11,679 nucleotides of DNA from Halomonas halophila (lineage in GTDB: Bacteria > Pseudomonadota > Gammaproteobacteria > Pseudomonadales > Halomonadaceae). Below the pieces are notes generated by a model that worked only from the letters and a program-made list of their open reading frames with translations, was not told where the DNA came from and did not search any database. Shown here piece by piece: positions 5,885 through 11,679 of the stretch. Numbering within the stretch: position 1 is the first letter of the stretch; every line of letters begins with the position of its first letter. The position numbers and the translations under genes were made by a program. The stretch is from positions 1-11,679 of the forward strand of contig DJIP01000251.1 of the NCBI GenBank assembly GCA_002433675.1, written 5' to 3'.

Positions 5885-8821
5885 TCAGGGTTTGGCCGCC
5901 TGGGCGCTGGTGTCCGCCGGTGTCGGTGACAGCGCTTCTTCCTCGTCACCAGGCAGAGCTTCCAGGTCGCCTTTCAACGCCATGACGTCGCTGGGTGCGG
6001 CGCCCGGATCGAAGGTCACATCCACCACCGCGGCGCCGCGCAGACGCTGCCAACTGTCCTTCAGGCTGGCGGCGTCGACCTCGAGCACCGCGGCGGCCAG
6101 CCGCTCACGCCTATCGAAGTCGGTGTCGCCGTAGGACAGTGCCTGCCACAGGCGGGTGGTGCGCTCCTCGAGGCCCGAATCACGCTGGGTAATCTCGTCG
6201 TGGACCGCCTGGCGATAGGTGGCCAGGGTGTCGTCATCCAGGCTATCCAGACGCTCGGGCACTCGGTCGAGGAAGTCTCCGACCCTGGCCTTGAGCTCGT
6301 CGCTCTGGGTGGACGGGGACTGCACCAGCAGGCTGATGCCTGGGGCGTGCAGCAGTGGTGAATAGCCCGCACTGACGATATAGCCGAGCTGCTGTTCGGT
6401 GCGCAGCTGCTGGTAGAAGGGGGTCTCGAGCAGCTTGCCGAGCACCGCGATGCGCGCCTGGGTGGCGATGCCCTGGTCCGGCCCCTGCAGGTAGCGAATC
6501 AGCAGCGACTCGTCTCGGCTGGAGTCCGGCGTCAGGCTCGGCAGATCGACCGCCTTGAGCACCTGCAGGTCGGTGATGGCGTCCGCGCCAAGGCTGGGCT
6601 CAAGCGCCGCGATGGCCTGCTCGGCCTCGTCGCGCGCCAGCGACTCTTCCAGGTTGCCGACCACCAGCGCCTGCAGGTGCAGCTCGTCGAGGAAGCGCTC
6701 GCGGAAGTCGCGCAGGTCCTGGGCCTCGAGGCCAGATAGTGCCTCGAGCAGCACCTGGGGTGACCACTGGGGCCGAATCAGCGCCTCGGACAGGGTGCGC
6801 TGCCCCTGGTGATAGAGCGGGTTGCGTGGTGCATTCCCCCACTGCTTTTCCAGGCCGTAGCGTACTCGGGCAACGCTGGCATCAAGGATCTCACCCTGCT
6901 TGAGTTGGTCGATCACCTCCCGGATCACCCTGTCCTGGCGGTCACGCCAGCCGGTGAAGGACAGCGTCATGCCACGCGAGTGGGCATAGGCTTCGTACTT
7001 CTGTCCGGCGAGCCGCGCGGCGTAGAGCTTCTCGTTGAGGCTGTCGTTGAGCCAGCCGGCCAGCAGTTGTGTCAGCACGGCCTGGCGCGGGGACTGGCTG
7101 GCGCCAGGGTGCTGCAGGCTGAAGCGCCAGGAGGCCTTGGGCGTATCGTACTCGGCGTCGGCCTTGTACCAGGCGTCGGCCTCGGGGGTGTCGATCAGCA
7201 GTGAGGGACGCTCGTCGTGGGCCTCAAGCAGCGCCAGGTCCTCTGCAATAAAGGGATTGGGCTCGGGCAGCGCCAGCCCCGCCAGAGGTTCGGGTTCGCT
7301 ATCGGTCCGGGTATCCGCCAATGGCGTCTCTTGCCAGGCGGTGTCGTAGTAGCGGCTGCGCTGGTCGCCTTCGACCTCGGGGCCGGTGTACAGGCGGATC
7401 ATGTTGTCGGGGCGCAGCGCATCGAGCCAGCGACGCACCTCCTCGGCATCGAGCCCGTCCATGCGGTAGCCGGCGCGGTTGACGTCCTCGAGCGGGTAGT
7501 GGGTCAGGCTCATGGACAGGCGCATGGCCTCGTCCAGGGCGTTGCCGTGCTGCTGGAACTGGAACGCCTGCTCTGACAGGCTGGCCTGCTCGTCGTAGCG
7601 TTCCTCACTGATGCCCTGCTGGCGGATCTGTTCGATGGTGGCGAACAGGCTGGCCTGGATGCGATCGAGCTGCTCGCGTCCCTCGGGGGTCAGGCTGACG
7701 TCCACGGCCAGCAATGCATGTCGGCCGTCTCCTCGGGTGACACCGGCAGACAGGCCGTCGGCCCAACCGGCTTCCCGCAGGCGGCTCAACAGGCTGCCAG
7801 GCCCCTCATGGCCGATCAGGTTGGCGATGTAGCTGGCCGGCTTGTGGCGATAGCTGAGCACGGGGTCGGGCACCGGGAACAGGAAGCTGACGCGGCGAGC
7901 GTCACGCAGCGACTGGGCCTCGGCGGCCAGCGGCAGGCGTGAGCCATCCACCAGTGGGGTGTCGATGACGGGCGCCTCGAGGCCGCGATTGGGCACCTCG
8001 GCGAAGCGTTCGACCACCAGCGCCTGCAGTTGATCCAGCGGCATCGGCGCCACCACCGCCAGATGCATGACGTTGGCACCGTAGTGATTTTCGTAGAAGG
8101 TCATGACCCGCTCGCGCAGGCTGGGTTCGCCTTCGGGGCGTTCGGCCAGGGTCTCCTTGCTGCCCACCGAGAAGCCCACGGTGGGATTGGCCGGATTGAG
8201 CAGGGCGTCGAGGACCTCGTTCTCGCGGCGTGCGTCATCGCGCAGGCGCGCCTGATATTCGGAGTGGACCACGTTGCGCTCGCTGCCCAGGCGGTCGGCG
8301 TTGAACAACGGGTCGATGAAGAACCGACTGAAGCGATCCAGAGCGCCTTCGAAGGCATCGGGTTCCACATCGAAGAAATAGTTGGTGTCCAGAGAGGCGG
8401 TGAAGGCGTTGTGGCGCCCGCCGTGGCGGCTGATGTAGCCCTGGTAGGCGTCGGGCTCGGGGTAGGCCTCGGTGCCTAGAAACAGCATATGCTCGAGCAG
8501 GTGGGCGAGCCCCTGCAGGTCATCGGGATCCTGGGCGCTGCCCACCGACACATTGAGTGACGCTGCCGCCTTGTCGGCCTCGGGGTCGCTGACCAGCAGG
8601 ACGTCGAGGCCGTTGTCCAGGGTCAGTACGCGATAGTCGCGATCGTCGTGGGGGCTGACGATCGGCGTCGTGGCGGTGGCCACGTCGGCGCTGGCCTGGG
8701 CCGCGGCCGGTTGCTCACTGGTAGCGGCCGGGCCCGCGGAGGCCTGAGCCAACGGCAGCCACAGGCCGATCAGGGTGGCGACGAGGGCGCTGGCGCCGCG
8801 TCGTGTGAGGGTCGAAGCCAT
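5885..8821 (-). CDS. ptrA: Secreted M16A zinc metalloprotease, pitrilysin/insulinase type
   Basis: This is a 978-residue pitrilysin-like peptidase (E. coli protease III has 962) that would cut small proteins and peptides inside a closed chamber. The N-terminus is a clear Sec signal peptide: RR, then a hydrophobic core (SALVATLIGLWLPLA), then AQASA, so the enzyme is periplasmic or secreted. The inverted zinc motif HLLEH is at residues 107-111, with the third ligand Glu188 in ERNVVHSE at the 77-residue spacing seen in pitrilysin. The C-terminal half has FYQQLRTEQQLGYIVSAGYS, containing the substrate-binding Arg/Tyr region of M16A enzymes. The ATG at 8821 follows AAGGAG 5 bases upstream and overlaps the stop of the SRAP gene (TGATG), so the two are translationally coupled. 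The ptrA symbol is by family resemblance. Confidence 0.92.
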   Translation of the reverse strand: MASTLTRRGASALVATLIGLWLPLAQASAGPAATSEQPAAAQASADVATATTPIVSPHDDRDYRVLTLDNGLDVLLVSDPEADKAAASLNVSVGSAQDPDDLQGLAHLLEHMLFLGTEAYPEPDAYQGYISRHGGRHNAFTASLDTNYFFDVEPDAFEGALDRFSRFFIDPLFNADRLGSERNVVHSEYQARLRDDARRENEVLDALLNPANPTVGFSVGSKETLAERPEGEPSLRERVMTFYENHYGANVMHLAVVAPMPLDQLQALVVERFAEVPNRGLEAPVIDTPLVDGSRLPLAAEAQSLRDARRVSFLFPVPDPVLSYRHKPASYIANLIGHEGPGSLLSRLREAGWADGLSAGVTRGDGRHALLAVDVSLTPEGREQLDRIQASLFATIEQIRQQGISEERYDEQASLSEQAFQFQQHGNALDEAMRLSMSLTHYPLEDVNRAGYRMDGLDAEEVRRWLDALRPDNMIRLYTGPEVEGDQRSRYYDTAWQETPLADTRTDSEPEPLAGLALPEPNPFIAEDLALLEAHDERPSLLIDTPEADAWYKADAEYDTPKASWRFSLQHPGASQSPRQAVLTQLLAGWLNDSLNEKLYAARLAGQKYEAYAHSRGMTLSFTGWRDRQDRVIREVIDQLKQGEILDASVARVRYGLEKQWGNAPRNPLYHQGQRTLSEALIRPQWSPQVLLEALSGLEAQDLRDFRERFLDELHLQALVVGNLEESLARDEAEQAIAALEPSLGADAITDLQVLKAVDLPSLTPDSSRDESLLIRYLQGPDQGIATQARIAVLGKLLETPFYQQLRTEQQLGYIVSAGYSPLLHAPGISLLVQSPSTQSDELKARVGDFLDRVPERLDSLDDDTLATYRQAVHDEITQRDSGLEERTTRLWQALSYGDTDFDRRERLAAAVLEVDAASLKDSWQRLRGAAVVDVTFDPGAAPSDVMALKGDLEALPGDEEEALSPTPADTSAQAAKP

Positions 8822-9504
8822 CACGTCTCCTTGGAAGTCTGGCGCCACATCTTGCCGATGGGATGGGCACAGGATGGGTCTTGCTCTTGAGGATTGTTCA
8901 CTCGTCTTGATACCGGAAAAGCGCCCAACAGTTCCCCGGGAGGGGGGCTCAACAGTGACGTGAGGCCCTCGGGGTCACTCTGGGGGTCCAGCCAGGCCCT
9001 GGCTTGACCGGGAGCGACGACCGCCGGCAGACGGTCGGTCAGGGGAGCCAGAAAGCCAGGGCTAGGCACCGTGATCAAGGCGAAGGAGTCGTTGTAGTCG
9101 GTGAGAGTGGTGTGAAACCTACACCACAGCCCGGCCAGCAGCATCGGCCCGCGGTCTGCCCGGGTGATCAAGAAGGGCTGCTTGTAGTTCGGACGCGGCT
9201 GCCAGGCGTAGGCGCCGGCGACCGGCACCAGGCAGCGCCGCGCGCGGAAGGCGTCACGGAACATCGGGCGCGAGTCGAGGCTTTCGGCACGGGCACAGTG
9301 TGGGGCGTGATCGAGCACCTGCAGCCAGGGCGGTGTCAGGCCCCAGAAACCGATCCCCAGCGTAGGGCGTCCAGCTTCCAGGCGGATGATCGACAGTGGA
9401 CGGCGCGGCGCCATGTTGACGCCGCTGATGGCCTGGACCGGAGCATCGAGGTCGTCGAGGGCGGTCTCGATGGCACGGGCGGGAATATAGAGACGGCCGG
9501 TCAT
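8821..9504 (-). CDS. SRAP-fold (YedK/HMCES-like) protein with degenerate active site
   Basis: SRAP proteins cross-link to abasic sites in single-stranded DNA through the amino-terminal Cys2. This 227-residue protein has the family layout: MTGR start, VNMAP (residues 29-33), FWGLTPPW (53-60), CARAES (70-75), MFRDAFRARRCLVPVAGAYAW (81-101), KQPFLI (108-113) and TDRLP (156-160). Key residues differ from YedK: Cys2 is Thr2, the catalytic Glu (YedK Glu105, in FEW) is Ala100, the catalytic His (YedK His160, in HDR) is Thr156, and the Asn of the NAR motif is Cys70. Asn30, Arg4, Arg72 and Arg158 remain. The ATG at 9504 is well supported by AGGAG 5 bases upstream, so Thr2 is not a start-site artefact. 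It may bind DNA without cross-linking. It precedes and overlaps the M16 protease gene. Confidence 0.85.
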   Translation of the reverse strand: MTGRLYIPARAIETALDDLDAPVQAISGVNMAPRRPLSIIRLEAGRPTLGIGFWGLTPPWLQVLDHAPHCARAESLDSRPMFRDAFRARRCLVPVAGAYAWQPRPNYKQPFLITRADRGPMLLAGLWCRFHTTLTDYNDSFALITVPSPGFLAPLTDRLPAVVAPGQARAWLDPQSDPEGLTSLLSPPPGELLGAFPVSRRVNNPQEQDPSCAHPIGKMWRQTSKET

Positions 9505-9600
9505 GGGGGCTCCTGCGATCTGGAGGGCCAGCGTACCCAAGCTCCCGGTGCCAGGAAAGCCTTGTGCCCTTTGTCGCGGCGAAGGGGGCATAATGAGCGG

Positions 9601-9617
9601 TCGAAAACAGTGTTCGA
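9601..9617. promoter_or_regulatory. Candidate TetR operator
   Basis: TCGAAAACAGTGTTCGA is a 17-bp dyad with seven of eight base pairs symmetric around position 9609. It lies between the divergent SRAP gene (start 9504) and the TetR gene (start 9685), as expected for an autoregulated TetR that may also control its divergent neighbour. No convincing -35/-10 pair was found around it. The rest of the 180-base gap shows no other structure. Confidence 0.5.
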
Positions 9618-9684
9618 TTAATGTATGCTGAACGATACCGCTGAACCTGAAGCCGCCGATATCCGGCCGCGAGAGAGAAGAGCG

Positions 9685-10335
9685 ATGGCGCGTCCAAGAC
9701 AGCATGCCCCCGAGGAGCTTCACGCCCAGGTGATGGCCGCCTGCGATGCCTGGCTGGCCGAGCAGCCGGTGCATGCCCTGTCGCTGCGCTCGTTGGCCCG
9801 GGAGGTGGGCTGTGCGCCGAGCACCCTGCTGAAACTCTACGGCAGCTTCAACAACCTGCTTCAGCACGTCAACCTGGAAAGCCTCGGCCGACTGCGTACG
9901 GTGATGGAGCCCCTGCTGGTCGACACCACCGAGCCCGAGGCCCGGCTGCGTGCCCTGGCCCAAGGGTACTGGAAGTTCGCCCGCGAGGACGCCCATCGCT
10001 GGCAGCTGATGTTCGACTATCCGCTGGCCCAGGAAGGCGAGCTCGATCAGCGCCAGACCGACATGATCGGCGCGCTGTTTGCTCGGGTCGAGGGGACCCT
10101 GACCGAGTATCAGCCGGATCTCGAATCGCTCGAGGCCCAGCGCCTGGCGCGTACCCTGTGGGGCAGCGTTCATGGCCTGGTGCAGCTAGGGCTCAATGAC
10201 CGTCTTGGCTACTCCCAAGGGGGCGCCTTCGAGGTCGAGGAGCTACTCGATCAACTGCTGTCGACTACCCTCGCCGGACTCAAGCAGATAGGCCGTGACC
10301 AGAGCGGCGATAGACAGGTGAACGACACGCCGTGA
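9685..10335 (+). CDS. TetR-family transcriptional regulator
   Basis: This is a 216-residue, one-domain-plus-ligand-domain repressor. The N-terminal helix-turn-helix is LSLRSLAREVGCAPSTLLKL (residues 32-51), followed by YGSFNNLLQHVN. The C-terminal part contains LWGSVHGLVQLGLNDRL (about 158-174), resembling the WHG-type TetR ligand domain. ATG 9685 is chosen because GAGAGAAG lies just upstream and the HTH then sits at the usual distance from the start. An in-frame ATG at 9625 would add 20 residues and lacks a ribosome-binding site. The stop overlaps the acyltransferase start (GTGA), so the two form an operon and the regulator probably controls it. The ligand is unknown; an acyl or lipid-type signal is only a guess from the context. 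Confidence 0.9.
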   Translation: MARPRQHAPEELHAQVMAACDAWLAEQPVHALSLRSLAREVGCAPSTLLKLYGSFNNLLQHVNLESLGRLRTVMEPLLVDTTEPEARLRALAQGYWKFAREDAHRWQLMFDYPLAQEGELDQRQTDMIGALFARVEGTLTEYQPDLESLEAQRLARTLWGSVHGLVQLGLNDRLGYSQGGAFEVEELLDQLLSTTLAGLKQIGRDQSGDRQVNDTP

Positions 10336-11039
10336 TCGACGTACTCGTCTGGGGCCTCGTCGGCCTGCTTGTCTGCATCGCTGCCTGGCGCTTCTCCCGC
10401 GCCCCGGCGGTGCATATCCGACGTTTCGTGTTTGCCTTTATCCATGTGTTGTACCGACTGCGCTTCCAGGGGCGCCGCTTCGTGCCCCCGCGCGGGCCTG
10501 CGCTGGTGGTGTGCAATCATGTCAGCTTCATGGATGCCCTGGTGATGGGCGGCGGCAGCCCCAGGCCACTGCGCTTCCTGATGGATCGCCCGATCTACGA
10601 GTCGAAGCGCCTCAACTGGCTGTTTCGCATGGTCGGGGCGATTCCGGTGGAATCGGACCGTCGTGACCCCGGCAATGTGCGTCGCGCCCTGGAAGAAGTC
10701 AGCCGCGCCTTGAGAAACGGCGACGTGGTGATGCTGTTCCCGGAGGGGCGGCTGACGTCGGATGGTGAGGTCAAGACCTTCCGCCGGGGCCTCGATCTGA
10801 TCCTGTCGAGGGACCCGGTGCCGGTGATTCCTGCCGCGCTGTCGGGCCTGTGGGGCTCGTGGACGTCCAATCGCCACGGCAAGGCCCTGGCCCATTTCCC
10901 CAGGCGCTGTCGTGCCCGGGTGGCGCTCTACTTCGACGAGCCGGTGCCGCCGGGGCAGGCCACCCGTCAGTCGCTGGAGGCCCGGGTGCGCGAGCTCAAG
11001 GCCGAAGCCGATCGCTGGGTCGAGACCGGCCAGCCCTGA
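10332..11039 (+). CDS. PlsC-type lysophospholipid acyltransferase
   Basis: This protein would transfer an acyl chain to a lysophospholipid or lysophosphatidate at the inner membrane. Its 235 residues begin with a single hydrophobic segment (VLVWGLVGLLVCIAAW, about 4-19). The family blocks are in order: NHVSFMD with the catalytic His63-x4-Asp68, FRMVGAIPVES (98-108), FPEGR (136-140) and VPVIPAAL (163-170). The pattern NHVSFMDAL with LSGLWGSW after the last block resembles the acyltransferase domains of Aas and MFS-acyltransferase fusion proteins more than classic PlsC, but here the domain stands alone. The start is GTG overlapping the TetR stop; AGGTG lies 12 bases upstream, so initiation probably depends on coupling. 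A bidirectional terminator follows. The exact substrate cannot be told from sequence. Confidence 0.9.
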   Translation: MIDVLVWGLVGLLVCIAAWRFSRAPAVHIRRFVFAFIHVLYRLRFQGRRFVPPRGPALVVCNHVSFMDALVMGGGSPRPLRFLMDRPIYESKRLNWLFRMVGAIPVESDRRDPGNVRRALEEVSRALRNGDVVMLFPEGRLTSDGEVKTFRRGLDLILSRDPVPVIPAALSGLWGSWTSNRHGKALAHFPRRCRARVALYFDEPVPPGQATRQSLEARVRELKAEADRWVETGQP

Positions 11040-11103
11040 GGCAACCGCCGCCGGGGTGCGCAGGCTACGGCTGGGGAAGGTCGGGTCAGGGAAGGGATAA
11101 CGC

Positions 11104-11133
11104 AGAAAGGGACGGCCTCGGCCGTCCCTTTCT
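11104..11133. terminator. Bidirectional terminator after the acyltransferase gene
   Basis: AGAAAGGGACGGCC and GGCCGTCCCTTTCT are perfect 14-base complements around TC; in practice about 13 bp with a CTCG loop. The A-run on one side and T-run on the other give a U-rich 3' stem on both strands. It lies 64 bases beyond the acyltransferase stop and between convergent genes. Confidence 0.75.
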
Positions 11134-11137
11134 CGTT

Positions 11138-11227
11138 AGTACCTTGCTTGTCAGTGCTTAGCTTGTCAGTGCTTTGCTGGCAAGGACTCTGCCTGCTGGT
11201 GCCTTGCCCGCCGGTTCTTTCCCTGAA
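11138..11227. repeat. Degenerate 15-bp tandem repeat, about six units
   Basis: Consecutive 15-base units start at 11138, 11153, 11168, 11183, 11198 and 11213, with a rough consensus AGTGCYTTGCYTGYC. Units 1 to 3 are the most alike (for example AGTACCTTGCTTGTC and AGTGCTTAGCTTGTC); later units drift. The exact 14-base core GCTTGTCAGTGCTT occurs twice (from 11146 and 11161). The tract lies between the terminator and the stop codon of the minus-strand transporter gene. In one minus-strand frame units read as STDKL, STDKQ, GTNEK, but there is no evidence of translation. Confidence 0.7.
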
Positions 11228-11267
11228 TGTCGCGTCGCGACGGGCGTACGTCTGGTCCCTGCGCTGG

Positions 11268-11679
11268 TCAGTCGTTCGCGTCGGATTCTGCCAGAACGCG
11301 GCGGCTGCCTGGCCAACAGCTGACCGAGGTGATCAGGTTGTCGCGCATCTCGAGGATTTCCATACGGATGTTGCCGATCTGCAGGCAGGCGGGGCCGTCG
11401 GGGAAGGACTCGAGGTGTTCCAGGATCACCCCGTTCAGCGTCTTGGGGCCGTCGGTGGGCAGGTGCCAGCCCAGCGACTTGTTGATATCACGAATATTGG
11501 CGGTGCCGTCGATCACGTGGCTGCCGTCGCTCTGGGGCAGCATGTCCTGCTCCTGGCCGGCAACGTCGGTGGTGAATTCGCCAACGATCTCCTCGAGGAT
11601 ATCCTCCAGGGTCACCAGGCCCTCCACGTCGCCGTACTCGTCCACCACGATGCCGATCCGGCGCTTCTGCTTCTGAAAG
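11268..11679 (-). CDS. CorB/CNNM-type HlyC/CorC family transporter, C-terminal part
   Basis: The frame is open from the right edge to a TGA at 11268-11270, so only the last 136 or so residues are present. The first visible part, KQKRRIGIVVDEYGDVEG, then LVTLEDILEEIVGEF, is the end of the paired CBS domain typical of this family. It is followed by the CorC_HlyC accessory domain: HVIDGTANIRDINKSLGW, LPTDGPKTLNGVILEHLE, and IGNIRMEILEMRDNLI. The LPTDGPKTLNG segment fits the membrane-anchored YfjD/CorB branch (DUF21 plus CBS), linked to magnesium or cobalt transport, better than soluble CorC. The DUF21 membrane domain would lie outside the window. The tail, SVSCWPGSRRVLAESDAND, was not recognised. 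It converges on the acyltransferase gene. Confidence 0.88.
   Translation of the reverse strand, partial: FQKQKRRIGIVVDEYGDVEGLVTLEDILEEIVGEFTTDVAGQEQDMLPQSDGSHVIDGTANIRDINKSLGWHLPTDGPKTLNGVILEHLESFPDGPACLQIGNIRMEILEMRDNLITSVSCWPGSRRVLAESDAND

Noticed and set aside
6809..7204. Plus-strand open frame opposite the M16 protease gene
   Set aside because: It is antisense to a well-supported protease and has no domain similarity that I can recognise.
8822..8848. Upstream start at 8848 for the M16 protease
   Set aside because: It would put nine residues before a good signal peptide; AAGGAG is correctly placed for the ATG at 8821.
9625..9684. Upstream ATG for the TetR gene at 9625
   Set aside because: It has no Shine-Dalgarno site and lies right beside the proposed operator; ATG 9685 fits the usual TetR N-terminus.
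9505..10173. Extension of the SRAP gene to an upstream start, giving about 450 residues
   Set aside because: The extra part is antisense to the TetR gene and resembles nothing; the start at 9504 has a strong Shine-Dalgarno site and the MxGR start of the family.

Overview
The window is GC-rich, densely packed bacterial chromosome with short intergenic gaps and strong Shine-Dalgarno sites. Protein sequences and gene order point to a gammaproteobacterium, most likely Halomonas or a relative in the Halomonadaceae; this is judged from protein character only and has not been checked against a database. No phage, insertion sequence, CRISPR array, rRNA or tRNA is visible. Most genes are housekeeping or conserved chromosomal genes.

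Left part (1-3938): a DUF349/HEAT-repeat protein on the minus strand runs off the left edge. It is divergent from the Min cell-division site-selection locus minC-minD-minE on the plus strand. A good sigma70 promoter lies before minC. Unusually, minC and minD are separated by about 290 bases that carry seven head-to-tail copies of a 23-bp sequence, then a hairpin and a dyad just ahead of minD. MinD most likely starts at a TTG codon. minD and minE overlap by 4 bases.

Middle (3939-5884): a run of inverted repeats, including a terminator, closes the min operon. Next come sbcB (exonuclease I, all catalytic residues intact) and a strong bidirectional terminator in the convergent gap to the next gene.

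Right part (5885-11679): a minus-strand pair consists of an SRAP-fold (YedK/HMCES-like) protein followed by a secreted M16A pitrilysin-type zinc protease; their stop and start codons overlap. The SRAP protein has lost the catalytic Cys2 and two other key residues, so it looks like a catalytically dead or re-purposed relative. Divergent from it is a TetR-family regulator overlapping a PlsC-type acyltransferase gene, with a near-perfect 17-bp dyad (candidate TetR operator) in the shared upstream region. A bidirectional terminator and a degenerate 15-bp repeat tract separate this pair from the 3' end of a minus-strand CorB/CNNM-type (HlyC/CorC) transporter gene that runs off the right edge.

No clear new multi-gene system is visible. 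The points most worth checking are the 23-bp array inside the min locus, the degenerate SRAP protein and the TetR-operator/acyltransferase unit.
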